Part shown: piece after piece, positions 43,388 to 52,699 of the stretch
How the letters are laid out: each line of letters starts with the position of its first letter
Position numbering within the stretch: the first letter of the stretch is position 1
Source of the DNA: Rhodobacterales bacterium
GTDB taxonomy: Bacteria > Pseudomonadota > Alphaproteobacteria > Caulobacterales > Hyphomonadaceae
Assembly (NCBI GenBank): GCA_014763715.1
Contig: JACXUV010000003.1
Span: 1-64,000, forward strand
Length of the DNA: 64,000 bases
Reading direction: 5' to 3'
Notes under the pieces: generated by a model
The model's database searches: none
The model's input: only the letters and a program-made list of their open reading frames with translations
Told to the model about the DNA's origin: nothing
Program-made: the position numbers and the translations under genes

Positions 43388-44028
43388 GACGGATCCTCGT
43401 CGCTGGCAGCAGACGCCTTCTTGGAACGGCGCTCATCACCGGAGCGGCCCTCATTGCGGATGCGCTCCGCCAGCGAGCGCTCGCCAAAGCCTAGCAGCAG
43501 CGCCACAGCCAGGCCTGCCGTGAACACGACTGTCGTTTCGCCCAGGGTATCGAAGCCACGATAGCTGGCCAGAACCGGGGTCACGACGTTCGGGATGGCG
43601 GTGTCGAACCAGGCGACCTGAAGGTAGGTGTAGCCAACGCCGGTATTGGCTGCAGACGTCGCATCGCCGAGCGCAGGCAGGTCCACAGTCGCGTAGATCA
43701 GCGCGGCACCGGTTGCCAGGCAGACCAGAAACGGTCCGAGGCGGGAAAAGGGTTTCTCAGGCTTCGCCGTGCGCGAGGTGAGCAGCATGGCGCCCAGCAG
43801 CACGACCGTCGACATGCCTGCGCCGACAGCGGCCTCCGTGAAGGCCACGTCCACCGCATCGACGGCAACATACCAGGCCGCCGAAACCAGCGAATAGATG
43901 CCCGACAGCATGACGATGGCGAACAGGCTGCGCATCCGGGCAATCGCCACGGCCGCAGCGAACAGCATCGCCAGCAGGAAGATGTTGACGAGAATGATCC
44001 CGAAATCACCGTTGAACATGGAGTGCAT
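43384..44028 (-). CDS. MrpA C-terminal-like (MbhD/DUF4040 type) subunit
   Basis: A 214-aa membrane protein starting at ATG 44028 (GGAGG seven bases upstream; TGATG overlap with mrpG). The first part (IILVNIFLLAMLFAAAVAIARMRSLFAIVMLSGIYSLVSAAWYVAVDAVDVAFTEAAVGAGMSTVVLLGAML) is the MbhD/DUF4040 block normally fused to the C-terminus of MrpA. The remainder resembles the MbhE-like piece. So the MrpA function is split here. The C-terminal tail is highly charged (GRSGDERRSKK...). Confidence 0.88.
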   Translation of the reverse strand: MHSMFNGDFGIILVNIFLLAMLFAAAVAIARMRSLFAIVMLSGIYSLVSAAWYVAVDAVDVAFTEAAVGAGMSTVVLLGAMLLTSRTAKPEKPFSRLGPFLVCLATGAALIYATVDLPALGDATSAANTGVGYTYLQVAWFDTAIPNVVTPVLASYRGFDTLGETTVVFTAGLAVALLLGFGERSLAERIRNEGRSGDERRSKKASAASDEDPS

Positions 44029-44405
44029 CAGGCGTCCTCCCCTTCCGCATCCGAGGAACCGACCCGTCCGATAACCGGCTGAATGCCAGCGGTGTGCGCG
44101 GCATTCGCCAGAGCATGCGACGCTGTCGGGCTCGTCAGGAACAGGAAGACGCAGATCGCGAACAATTTGGAAATGACCAGCCAGCCGGGCGACAGCAGCA
44201 TCATGCCGATCAGCACCAGCGCGGCGCCCGACGTATCGGTGATCGAAGCGGCGTGAAGGCGGGTGTAGATATCCGGAAAGCGCAGAACGCCAACCGTGCC
44301 GACAAGACACAGAAGCGAACCGGCCAGACACATGAACGCGCCCAGCGGAAAGCGTACGACCTCCCAGAGGCCGTGGATATTAGCAAGGAGCTCAGCCATC
44401 GGCAT
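44028..44405 (-). CDS. mrpG: Mrp antiporter subunit G
   Basis: A 125-aa subunit with three helices and the family block GAFMCLAGSLLCLVGTVGVLRFPDIYTRLHAASITDTSGAALVLIGMML. The FPDxYTRLHAASxTDTxG motif is diagnostic. It overlaps mrpF by 14 bases and the MbhD-like gene by one base. Confidence 0.95.
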   Translation of the reverse strand: MPMAELLANIHGLWEVVRFPLGAFMCLAGSLLCLVGTVGVLRFPDIYTRLHAASITDTSGAALVLIGMMLLSPGWLVISKLFAICVFLFLTSPTASHALANAAHTAGIQPVIGRVGSSDAEGEDA

Positions 44406-44688
44406 TGCCTCCCTGGCCGCGGCGCACCAGCGGAACCTGGAACGAACGGTAACGGAAGAATTTCAGGATCGCGATCGTCGAGACGAAGTTGATCAGCGCA
44501 TAGGTAATGGCGATGTCGAGGAACTCTGGCCGCTCCATCACGAAGCCCAGGAGGCCGAGCGCCAGCACGGTTTTCGTACCGAAAGAGTTCACAGCGAGAA
44601 TACGGTCGTAAAGCGTCGGGCCGATAAAGGCGCGCAGCAAGAGCAGCGCCATACCGACAAGGATGGCGATCAGCGCGGCGGCGGTCAT
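44392..44688 (-). CDS. mrpF: Mrp antiporter subunit F
   Basis: A 98-aa three-helix subunit. FIGPTLYDRILAVNSFGTKTVLALGLLG is the MrpF signature (GPTxxDRxxAxNxxGT). It follows mrpE with a 4-base overlap. Confidence 0.94.
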   Translation of the reverse strand: MTAAALIAILVGMALLLLRAFIGPTLYDRILAVNSFGTKTVLALGLLGFVMERPEFLDIAITYALINFVSTIAILKFFRYRSFQVPLVRRGQGGNADG

Positions 44689-45173
44689 GCAGCAGCTCCC
44701 TTTCCGTCAATTGCGCGGGCCGAGCGGAGGTCCATTTCGACAAAGGCTTCCGGCTGGGAGTCCTGTTCGTAAAGGCCATGCACCAGCAGCTTGTCGCCTT
44801 CGATTTCCACCGTGACGGTGCCGGGCGTCAGCGTAATGGAGTTTGCAAACGTCACTTTCGCGAGATCGGATTTGCAGATCGTTTTCACCTTCACCAGCGC
44901 CGGTGCGATGTCGAGATCGGCCTTCACGCAGGCACGGATCACGGTCAGGTTCGCCTTCACGATTTCCTTGGCGAGCCACGGGAAATAAAGGAGGAAACCG
45001 ACCAGACGCACATAGGGCGAACCCTCGCGGTCAATGATGTCGAGGCGGTAAGCCAGAATAGAAGTGGCAAGAACAGAAATGCCGCCCAATGAAAGAATCA
45101 GAGGCGTGTTATGGCCGGACATTCCGAGCCAGAACGCCGCCAAAGCTAATACCAGCCCTAGGAAATACGCCAC
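44685..45173 (-). CDS. mrpE: Mrp antiporter subunit E
   Basis: A 162-aa subunit with two N-terminal helices and a cytoplasmic part. LVGFLLYFPWLAKEIVKANLTVIRACVKADLDIAPALVKVKTICKSDLAKVTFANSITLTPGTVTVEIEGDKLLVHGL is the MnhE block. First gene of the ten-gene operon. The 98-bp gap upstream (45174-45271) must hold the promoter; I could not pick out a -35/-10 pair with confidence. Confidence 0.95.
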   Translation of the reverse strand: MAYFLGLVLALAAFWLGMSGHNTPLILSLGGISVLATSILAYRLDIIDREGSPYVRLVGFLLYFPWLAKEIVKANLTVIRACVKADLDIAPALVKVKTICKSDLAKVTFANSITLTPGTVTVEIEGDKLLVHGLYEQDSQPEAFVEMDLRSARAIDGKGAAA

Positions 45174-45271
45174 GCGCAGCCCTCTTCCATTCGCCCTTGA
45201 CCGTGAATGGGACTAAAGGGGGAAACAGGTTTTGAAAAGCCCGTTGCAGAGTGTTTTGCAGTTTTGAACCG

Positions 45272-46474
45272 CTATCTGCCAAAAACCAGACGCGCTGTGC
45301 GCTGTGCAGTTGAGAACTCTGCCTCTTCATTTGCAGGCATCGGCAAGCCACTGCCGCCCTGCACCGCGCCGGGCGAATAGGCTGACGAGAGAGACCAGTT
45401 CCAGTAGCGCAGAATTGTCTGCGCCTTGGCGACGCTCAAAATTTCATAAACTTCAGAGACATGCTTGAACTGGGGATTGATCACCCCCTCCTCCAGTTCC
45501 AGCGGCCGCTTCAGGGCCACCCACAAGACGGGCAGGAAATCCCGCTTCACGCCGGTCGCCTTGCACAGTACCGAAAGTGCCTCTCCACCCGCATCGCTCA
45601 AAATCTTGGCAGCGGTGACTGGCTTCACACCAGAGAGATAGCCGATCTCCTGGGCTGTCTGCGCATCCATGCCGTTCACGGCAGCGGCATTGATCGCGCC
45701 TTCAAGGCTGTCGAACGGACTGCGGGCCAGTGCGGCCCGGTTACGCTGGCGCCGTTCGATCAGCTGGATCGCCTTGCGGGCAACCGGGTCGGCCCAGTTT
45801 TCCTCGGCCATCATCTCGAAGACATCCTTGCAGGAGTCGATGATTTCCAGGCGGTCAGAGGCATAGCGCTGCAGGATCCGCTTCCGGGTCGGTCCATCAG
45901 CCCACCAGAAAATTGTCAGCGCATGCGAGGGAATTGTCTCCAGCCTGTCGGCAATCAGCGGACACAGCGCAGGGTCGTCGCGTGACCGGCGCACCAGCTT
46001 GTCGATCGCCTGCTCCGGCAGTTCCGCCATGCGGTTGGCTACAAGCTCCCTGACAACATGATCCTCGCCCGCATCAGCCAGGTAGTCGCTAACCGGCCCC
46101 GGCACGGATTTCCGTTTCGCAATGGCCAAACGGTGATCCGCCGTACCCGCCATGGCGATATCCCGCAGATCGCAGGCATCGAAAGCCTCGTTCTCTTCGA
46201 TCAGCGGGGCGGCGATCGCATAAGGGCACTGCGCCAGGTAACGCAGCAGGCGGCGAGGCGCCTCCTTACTCATGCTGAGACGCCGGGCACACATGGCGCG
46301 GTCTTCATTGTCGGCGTGAAACAACATGTCGAGCAGGATATCCGCCGCCATGTGGCGATCCTGCTGGGACAGACGGCCACCGGAAGGCATGGACACGATA
46401 TCCACCAGCCGCCGGAACAGCGTGTTCCGGGCGCGTCCGGTGCGGGGCATGCCAGCCTGTTCGATCGTTTCCAT
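45272..46474 (-). CDS. DUF2336 domain protein
   Basis: A 400-aa soluble helical protein of the alphaproteobacterial DUF2336 family. Repeated HEAT-like stretches are seen (ADILLDMLFHADNEDRAMCARRLSMSKEAPRRLLRYLAQCPYAIAAPLIEENEAFD; DHVVRELVANRMAELPEQAIDKLVRRSRDDPALCPLIADRLETIPSHAL). A globular C-terminal half follows (SGVKPVTAAKILSDAGGEALSVLCKATGVKRDFLPVLW). Function is unknown. It is separate from the Mrp operon, 98 bp downstream of it in reading direction. Confidence 0.87.
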   Translation of the reverse strand: METIEQAGMPRTGRARNTLFRRLVDIVSMPSGGRLSQQDRHMAADILLDMLFHADNEDRAMCARRLSMSKEAPRRLLRYLAQCPYAIAAPLIEENEAFDACDLRDIAMAGTADHRLAIAKRKSVPGPVSDYLADAGEDHVVRELVANRMAELPEQAIDKLVRRSRDDPALCPLIADRLETIPSHALTIFWWADGPTRKRILQRYASDRLEIIDSCKDVFEMMAEENWADPVARKAIQLIERRQRNRAALARSPFDSLEGAINAAAVNGMDAQTAQEIGYLSGVKPVTAAKILSDAGGEALSVLCKATGVKRDFLPVLWVALKRPLELEEGVINPQFKHVSEVYEILSVAKAQTILRYWNWSLSSAYSPGAVQGGSGLPMPANEEAEFSTAQRTARLVFGR

Positions 46475-46556
46475 GTCGCGGTCGTGTCTGTTGAACCGCC
46501 AGAGAGTCGCAGGAAACAGTTAACGAGGGGTGGAACGATGCCCTGCCCCGAATAGC

Positions 46557-47015
46557 CTAGGCGCGGATCCGCCCCGGATGCACCACCATGACCAGCAGGC
46601 TAGCCACCAGCATGAGGATCGACAGCATGAACAGCATGCCGCCATCATTGGCCGTGCTGGACGGATCCAGCGACAGCGGGACATCCTTGCCAAGCCAGGG
46701 AGACAGATGAAACGCAATGGCTGCGCCGCAGACCAATGCGGCCAGCGCAGCGCCGAACCGGCGGGAGAAAGGCAGCAGCAGGAAGAAGGCGGCGAGCAGT
46801 TCGACAATCGCGATCACGAACCGGCCCGCCGGCTCGAACAGGGAAACACCGGAGCGTTCCGCAATCGTCTGGAAGACAATATTCTGTCCCGGTGCATCGA
46901 ACAGTTTTACCGATCCTTCCGGCGGATCCGGCAGCGGCGCGATCGTGAACTGAATGAACATGGCGATCAGGAACAGCGCCAGCGCCCAGCTAATGAGATG
47001 TCGGAATATACGCAT
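46557..47015 (-). CDS. DoxX-like membrane protein
   Basis: A 152-aa four-helix membrane protein. The layout (helix 1, an extracytoplasmic loop with LFDAPGQNIVFQTIAERSGVSLFEPAGRF, then three helices including IVELLAAFFLLLPFSRRFGAALAALVCGAAIAFHLS) resembles DoxX/DoxD-type proteins. No redox cysteines are seen. Start ATG 47015 with AGGGTGG nearby. The neighbour MFS gene is divergent. Confidence 0.65.
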   Translation of the reverse strand: MRIFRHLISWALALFLIAMFIQFTIAPLPDPPEGSVKLFDAPGQNIVFQTIAERSGVSLFEPAGRFVIAIVELLAAFFLLLPFSRRFGAALAALVCGAAIAFHLSPWLGKDVPLSLDPSSTANDGGMLFMLSILMLVASLLVMVVHPGRIRA

Positions 47016-47161
47016 GTTCCACCCTGAAAACCGGCCGGTTGGTTAAGGCTACCGGTCGGGAAGCTGCAGCGCAACTGGTTGAAACCCGACCTTTCTGTGG
47101 CGAAGCGGGCTTTCCATGCCCGCCGCGCGTACATAATGTCCGCCCGCGAGCGGGAGGTAGA

Positions 47162-48613
47162 ATGGAAGACCCGGTAGAATCCATCGCAGATGAAATGGCT
47201 GAAGAGGCGGCGGGCGACGTCACCTCCCCGGTCAGCGGCATCAGCGAAGCCCTGACAGCCGGCGCATCGCTGCTGTCCACGGCCACACACTGGCGGGCAA
47301 AGCGTATCCGCCGCGTCGTGAAAATCGAGCTGCCCGCCTACCTGCTGGTACAATGCAGCTGGTTCATGGCGTTCGGCCTGCAGATGGTGCTGTTCCCCTA
47401 TCTCATTACCGACGCGAACCACCTCCACCGCGATGGCCTGGCCTTGGGCCTTGCCAATATGGCGCTGTCAGGCCCGTCGGTGATCTTTCTCCTGCTGGGC
47501 GGTGTTGTGGCCGAACGCGCAGACGGCAAGCGGCTGCTGATCCTGCTGCACCTCCTCGCCGCGGCTCCTGCCCTCGCCCTCGCGGCCTTCGTGTGGAAGG
47601 GCACGCTGACCTATCCCGCCATGATCGCCTATGGCCTGACCATCGGCACGGTCGGCGCCTTCATGATGCCTGCCAGGGATTCCATCGTGAATGAAGTGGT
47701 CGAGCGCCGCGCTCGCGTCGGATCCGGCGTGACGCTGCAGCTGGGTGTGACGCTGGCCACCATGGCCCAGTTCGTCGCCCAGATCGGCGGCCTCATTATC
47801 GGCGGTTATGCAGACAAGATGACTAAAATGCCTGACTGGATGGGCGGGTTCGGCATCGGCCCGATCCCGGCTGAAAAGCTGCTGCTCATACAAGGCTGCG
47901 TCCTTTCTCTGGGAGCGATCTTTGCGCTCTGGCTCGGCAAGGGCCGACAGCTGCTGAGCAGCGGCCGAGGCGTCAAGGGCGCGCTCTCCGACATCGCCGA
48001 CGGCTTCCATGCCGTCCGCTCCGACGGCAAGCTCTGGGCGATGACGGCCCTGATGTTCGGGGTGGGCATATTTGTGATCGGCGCCTTCCTTGTCGTGCTG
48101 CCAATCGTGAACCGGGATGTCTACGGCTTCGGGCCGGACGGGATCCGGGACATGTTCGTGACCTTCTGGATGGGCGCCTTCGTCTCGTCCGTTGTCCTTT
48201 CGATCTTCAAACGCATCAAGCGTCAGGGCCGCCTGTTACTGATCGCGCAATTCCTCGCCTCGCTCAGCATCCTCCTGATGATGTGGCCGATCCCGCACTG
48301 GGGCTTCCTCGCCATTGTCTTCGTCTGGGGCCTGGCCGCCGGTATATCCATCGCGATGAGCCGTTCGATCGTTCAGGACGCCGCGCCGAAGGAGAAGCTC
48401 GCCCGCGTGCTGTCGATCTACCAGCTGGGCTTCATGGCCGGGGCCCCGTTCGGGGCCTTCATCATGGGGGCTCTGGTGGACCTGTTCGGCCCTCAGAAGA
48501 TCGCCATCGTTCCTGCCGGCGGCATGATTATCCTGATCCTCTGGATGGTCTTTTTCACGCCTGTCTGGAACATGAAGGGCTCTGCCTGGCTCGCACACAG
48601 CAAAAAGGCCTGA
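47162..48613 (+). CDS. MFS transporter
   Basis: A 483-aa major-facilitator protein with about 12 helices after a 45-residue acidic N-terminal tail. The loop 2-3 motif is present as GGVVAERADGKRLLILLHL, and PARDSIVNEVVERRARVGSGVTLQLGV is the typical wording of the MFS_3 (drug or siderophore efflux) group. Substrate is unknown. ATG 47162 is preceded by GGGAGG; an upstream in-frame start at 47039 is unlikely. It leads into alr 57 bases later and could be co-transcribed with it. Confidence 0.9.
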   Translation: MEDPVESIADEMAEEAAGDVTSPVSGISEALTAGASLLSTATHWRAKRIRRVVKIELPAYLLVQCSWFMAFGLQMVLFPYLITDANHLHRDGLALGLANMALSGPSVIFLLLGGVVAERADGKRLLILLHLLAAAPALALAAFVWKGTLTYPAMIAYGLTIGTVGAFMMPARDSIVNEVVERRARVGSGVTLQLGVTLATMAQFVAQIGGLIIGGYADKMTKMPDWMGGFGIGPIPAEKLLLIQGCVLSLGAIFALWLGKGRQLLSSGRGVKGALSDIADGFHAVRSDGKLWAMTALMFGVGIFVIGAFLVVLPIVNRDVYGFGPDGIRDMFVTFWMGAFVSSVVLSIFKRIKRQGRLLLIAQFLASLSILLMMWPIPHWGFLAIVFVWGLAAGISIAMSRSIVQDAAPKEKLARVLSIYQLGFMAGAPFGAFIMGALVDLFGPQKIAIVPAGGMIILILWMVFFTPVWNMKGSAWLAHSKKA

Positions 48614-48670
48614 CAAGCGCCGCCTTTGCCGGGCTGACATTTGGCCAGAAGACGATTAACCCCTGCCCTT

Positions 48671-49726
48671 ATGTCATCGCAGCCACGCGCCATTGTCCAC
48701 CTTGAGAACATCGTCGCCAACTGGCGGACGATGGCGGCCCTCAATCCGAAATCGACGACGGCGGCCGTGGTGAAGGCGAATGCCTATGGCCTCGGCGCCG
48801 AGCGGGTCACCGCAACGCTCGCGGCAGCAGGATGCGACACATTCTTCGTCGCCTACCCTGAAGAGGGCGCCGTGGTACGCAAGGCCGTCGGCACGGGCCA
48901 TGCCATCTTCATCCTGAACGGGCCCGCCCCCTCGACGATGCACCTGTTCCGCACCCATGGCCTGACAGCCGTGCTGAGCAGCGAGGCACATGTGGCGCTT
49001 TGGGCCGACGCGAGAGACGTGCCCTGCGCCCTGCATTTCGATACAGGCATGAACCGGCTGGGCCTGCCTACCAGCGCGCTGGAGACGGCTGGCGATGCAT
49101 TGCGCGCCATGAATCCAGTGCTGGTTTTGAGCCATCTTTCCTGCGCGGATGAGCCGGAACACCCGCTCAACGCGGCTCAGCTCGACGCCTTCTCGAAAGT
49201 CGCAGAGGCCTTCCCCGGCGTGCCGGCCAGCCTTGCCAATTCCGCCGGGTGCTATCTCGGGCGGGATTATGGTTTCCAGCTGACCCGCCCAGGCATCGCG
49301 CTCTATGGCGGAACAACGCCGCCTGCGCGCATACGCCTGCAACAGGCCGTGACACTGGAAGCAGAAATTCTCAGCGTCTTCCCGGTGAAAGCAGGCAGCC
49401 CCATCGGGTACAATGCAACCTTCACGGCCCCGCATGACATGCTGCTCGCCACGGTCGGTCTCGGCTATGCCGATGGCATCCTGCGGTCTGCTTCCAACTG
49501 CTTCATCGGCTGGCTCGACGGCACGCCCTGCCCGGTGACGGGCCGTGTCTCGATGGATCTCATCACCATTGATGTCTCAAAGGCACAGGCCGCAGCAAAA
49601 GCAGGCCGCCGCGTTGAATTCCTCGGCCCGCATGCCAAAGTCGAAGATCAGGCTGCGCGTGCCAACACGATCAGCTACGAATTGCTCACAGGACTCGGGA
49701 CCCGTGTCGAACGCTTCTACCCGTAA
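48671..49726 (+). CDS. alr: Alanine racemase
   Basis: PLP enzyme making D-alanine for peptidoglycan, 351 aa. The PLP lysine K35 is in AAVVKANAYGLG, the second catalytic residue Y247 in PIGYNATF, and later motifs VGLGYADGILRS and PVTGRVSMDLITIDV are intact. ATG 48671 is chosen over an in-frame start 30 bases earlier. Its 3' end overlaps the GTG of the permease gene by 23 bases, the first link of the chain through purF. Confidence 0.97.
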   Translation: MSSQPRAIVHLENIVANWRTMAALNPKSTTAAVVKANAYGLGAERVTATLAAAGCDTFFVAYPEEGAVVRKAVGTGHAIFILNGPAPSTMHLFRTHGLTAVLSSEAHVALWADARDVPCALHFDTGMNRLGLPTSALETAGDALRAMNPVLVLSHLSCADEPEHPLNAAQLDAFSKVAEAFPGVPASLANSAGCYLGRDYGFQLTRPGIALYGGTTPPARIRLQQAVTLEAEILSVFPVKAGSPIGYNATFTAPHDMLLATVGLGYADGILRSASNCFIGWLDGTPCPVTGRVSMDLITIDVSKAQAAAKAGRRVEFLGPHAKVEDQAARANTISYELLTGLGTRVERFYP

Positions 49727-50516
49727 ACGCGGGATACCCAATCCGCTGGCCTGGATCGGCGCAGCAACGCTCGGCTTTTTTGCTGAGATCGGACGGCTGG
49801 CCACATTCTCGGCCCAAGTGAAGGCGGCTGCCTTTTCGCCGCGCTGGTATTTCGGACAGATCTGGAAACAGTTTGTCCAGATCGGCTTCTACTCGCTGCC
49901 CGTGGTCGGCATGTCGGCCATCTTCATCGGCGCGGCGCTCGCCCTCAACATCTATCAGGGCAGCGGTCGTTTTGGCGCAGAGCAATTCGTGCCGAACATC
50001 GTCGTCCTCGGCATCACGCGCGAACTGGGCGCCAGTATCACCGCCCTGATGCTGGCCGGCCGTGTCTCTGCAGGCATCGCCGCCGAGATCGGCGCCATGC
50101 GCGTGACCGAGCAGATCGACGCGCTGGAATCCCTGTCGGCCTCCCGCTACCGCTATCTCTATGCGCCGCGCTTCCTGGCCGCATTAGTCGCCGTGCCAAT
50201 GCTTGTCCTGGTGGCAGACATTATCGGCGTCATGGGCGGCTGGCTGGTGTCGGTTTACGGCCTTGGCTTCGACTCCACGGTCTATCTGCGCAACACGCTG
50301 GACTTCATGACCCGCAACGATGTGCTGACAGGCATCATCAAGGCCTTCGTGTTCGGCGGGATTATCGCGCTGATGGGCTGTTACCAGGGTGACAAGTCCA
50401 AGGCCGGCGCAACGGGCGTGGGCCGGGCGGCGACGCTGTCCATGGTTGGCGCGGCCGTTCTCGTCCTTGCTGCCAACTATGTCATGTCGACCATCTTCGT
50501 GGAGGTTGGCCTGTGA
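49704..50516 (+). CDS. mlaE: MlaE-family ABC transporter permease
   Basis: A 270-aa inner-membrane permease (MlaE/YrbE type) for phospholipid or hydrophobic-molecule movement between membranes. GTG 49704 is the likely start, inside the end of alr. Seen is the family block GFYSLPVVGMSAIFIGAALALNIYQGSGRFGAEQFVPNIVVLGITRELGASITALMLAGRVSAGIAAEIGAMRVTEQIDAL. It overlaps the ATPase gene by 4 bases (GTGA). No MlaD substrate-binding gene is next to it. Confidence 0.92.
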   Translation: MSNASTRKRGIPNPLAWIGAATLGFFAEIGRLATFSAQVKAAAFSPRWYFGQIWKQFVQIGFYSLPVVGMSAIFIGAALALNIYQGSGRFGAEQFVPNIVVLGITRELGASITALMLAGRVSAGIAAEIGAMRVTEQIDALESLSASRYRYLYAPRFLAALVAVPMLVLVADIIGVMGGWLVSVYGLGFDSTVYLRNTLDFMTRNDVLTGIIKAFVFGGIIALMGCYQGDKSKAGATGVGRAATLSMVGAAVLVLAANYVMSTIFVEVGL

Positions 50517-51277
50517 CGCCCCCCATTCTCAGCCTGCAGAATGTCGAAAAGCGCTTCGGCAAGAACCATGTCCTGCGCGGTGTGACGCTGGATGTCGCAC
50601 CGGGGGAAAGCCTCGTCGTGATTGGCGGCTCCGGCTCAGGCAAGTCGGTCATGCTGAAAAACGCGCTCGGCCTGATGACGCCCGATTCCGGCAACATCCT
50701 GTTCAATGGCGAAGACGTGACCCAGGCCAGGGGCAAGGCACGCGCGCGTATGCGTGAACGGGTCGGCATGCTGTTCCAGTCCGGCGCCCTGTTCGACTCT
50801 CTCACCGTCTGGGAAAATGTCGCCTTCCGGCTCGTCAACTCCGGAACGCTCAGCCGAGCCAAGGCAAAGGAACAGGCCGTCGAAACCCTGCGCAAGGTAC
50901 GCCTCGGCCCGGACGTGGCAGACCTTTATCCGGCAGAGATTTCCGGAGGCATGCAGAAGCGCGTCTCACTCGCTCGCTCGATCATCTCCAAGCCGGACCT
51001 GATCTTCTTCGACGAGCCGACAACCGGCCTGGACCCGATCACGGCCGACGCGATCAACGACCTGATCATCGAACAGGTACGCGGCCTTGGTGCAGCAACG
51101 GTAACGATCACGCACGACATGGCCTCGGCCCGCAAGATCGCCGATGAAGTCGCCATGCTGTTCGAAGGCCGGATCATCTGGCGCGGCAAGGCTTCCGAGG
51201 TCGACAATAGCGGCAACGCCTATGTCGACCAGTTCGTACACGGACGCGCCGACGGCCCGATCCAGCCCGCACTTTAA
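50513..51277 (+). CDS. mlaF: MlaF-family ABC transporter ATPase
   Basis: A 254-aa ATPase. Walker A GGSGSGKS at about 38-45, Q-loop GMLFQSGALFDSLTVWENV, signature ISGGMQKRVSLARS, Walker B LIFFDEPTTGLDP, and H-switch ITHDMASARKIAD. The LFQSGALFDSLTVWENVAF wording identifies the Mla/Ttg2A branch. It begins with GTG inside the end of mlaE. Confidence 0.95.
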   Translation: MTPPILSLQNVEKRFGKNHVLRGVTLDVAPGESLVVIGGSGSGKSVMLKNALGLMTPDSGNILFNGEDVTQARGKARARMRERVGMLFQSGALFDSLTVWENVAFRLVNSGTLSRAKAKEQAVETLRKVRLGPDVADLYPAEISGGMQKRVSLARSIISKPDLIFFDEPTTGLDPITADAINDLIIEQVRGLGAATVTITHDMASARKIADEVAMLFEGRIIWRGKASEVDNSGNAYVDQFVHGRADGPIQPAL

Positions 51278-51316
51278 AACCTTCCCCCACCCTGCAAACG
51301 CCGGTATTGCGACGGA

Positions 51317-52699
51317 ATGGCCAAAACAGCGACCACTGCCTATGTCTGCCAGTCCTGCGGGGAAGTGCACTCCAAATGGAGTGGCAAGTGCAATGGCTGC
51401 GGGGAATGGAACACGCTGGTCGAGGAAGTCGTGGGCAACGTGCCCGGCGGCCTCGCGGCGCCGAAGACCGGTTCCAAACGGTCCGGCAAAGTGGACTTTG
51501 TTGCGCTGAACGATACGGCCGAGGCGCCTGCGCGGATCGTGATGGGCGTGAACGAGCTGGACCGCGTGTTCGGCGGCGGCATCGTGCCCTCCTCCGCAAC
51601 CCTGATCGGGGGTGACCCCGGCATCGGCAAATCGACGCTGTTGCTGCAGGTGGCGGCGCGTCTTGCCCGCAATGGCCTGAAGACGGTCTATGTCTCCGGC
51701 GAGGAAGCTGCACCCCAGATCCAGGATCGCGCTAAGCGCCTCAAAGTGGCCGAAAGTCCTGTCCAGCTCGCGACGGAAACGGACTTACGCAAGATCATAA
51801 GCGCACTAAAAGCTGCCGAACCGGACTTTGTCGTGATCGACTCGATCCAGACGCTCTGGTCCGACAGCCTGGAGGCTGCCCCCGGCTCGGTCGCGCAGGT
51901 ACGGGCCTGTGCGCAGGAGCTGACCCGCTGGGCCAAGAAGTCCGGCGCGGCGCTCGTGCTGGTCGGCCACGTCACCAAGGAAGGCACCATCGCCGGCCCG
52001 CGCGTGGTGGAGCATATGGTGGATGCCGTCTTCTATTTCGAAGGCGAACGCGGCCACCAGTTCCGCATCCTGCGCGCGGTGAAGAACCGCTTCGGCCCGA
52101 CTGACGAGATCGGCATTTTCGAAATGCACCAATACGGCCTCGCTCCGGCGAAGGAGCCTTCGGCCCTGTTCCTCAGCGCTGATGGCGAGAGTGAAGGCGG
52201 CGCAGCCGTGTTCGCAGCCATGGAAGGCTCCCGCCCCGTTCTGGCCGAAGTGCAGGCGCTGGTCGCCAAGAGCGCCTATGGCACGCCCCGGCGCAGCGTG
52301 GTCGGCTGGGATAGCGGCCGCCTCGCCATGCTGCTGGCCGTGCTGGAAGCCCGCTGCGGCGTCACGCTGGCGGGGATGGACGTCTATCTTTCCGTGGCCG
52401 GAGGTTACAAGATCATGGAGCCTGCGGGGGATCTTTCCGCCGCCGCGGCCCTGCTCACCTCCCTGTCGGCCAATCCCGCACCGGAGCGCAGCGTGTTCTT
52501 TGGCGAAGTGGCCCTGTCCGGCGCTGTGCGTCCGGTCAGCCGGATGGAACAGCGGCTGAAGGAAGCCGCGCGGCTCGGTTTCGAGCGCGCTTTTGTGCCG
52601 GAAGGTGCGCCGACCGCAGTGGACGGCTTGACCGTGACCCCGATTAAACGGCTTATCGACCTAGTTGAGTTACTCGCCCCGGACGCATTGAATGCCTGA
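51317..52699 (+). CDS. radA: DNA repair protein RadA (Sms)
   Basis: A 460-aa RecA-like helicase that helps branch migration in recombination. The N-terminal zinc finger has C11, C14, C25 and C28. Walker A GGDPGIGKST is at 98-107, and the RadA-specific KNRFG motif lies in LRAVKNRFGPTDEIGIFEM. A C-terminal Lon-like domain follows (SAYGTPRRSVVGWDSGRLAMLLAVLEARCGV). It overlaps cvpA by eight bases. Confidence 0.97.
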   Translation: MAKTATTAYVCQSCGEVHSKWSGKCNGCGEWNTLVEEVVGNVPGGLAAPKTGSKRSGKVDFVALNDTAEAPARIVMGVNELDRVFGGGIVPSSATLIGGDPGIGKSTLLLQVAARLARNGLKTVYVSGEEAAPQIQDRAKRLKVAESPVQLATETDLRKIISALKAAEPDFVVIDSIQTLWSDSLEAAPGSVAQVRACAQELTRWAKKSGAALVLVGHVTKEGTIAGPRVVEHMVDAVFYFEGERGHQFRILRAVKNRFGPTDEIGIFEMHQYGLAPAKEPSALFLSADGESEGGAAVFAAMEGSRPVLAEVQALVAKSAYGTPRRSVVGWDSGRLAMLLAVLEARCGVTLAGMDVYLSVAGGYKIMEPAGDLSAAAALLTSLSANPAPERSVFFGEVALSGAVRPVSRMEQRLKEAARLGFERAFVPEGAPTAVDGLTVTPIKRLIDLVELLAPDALNA

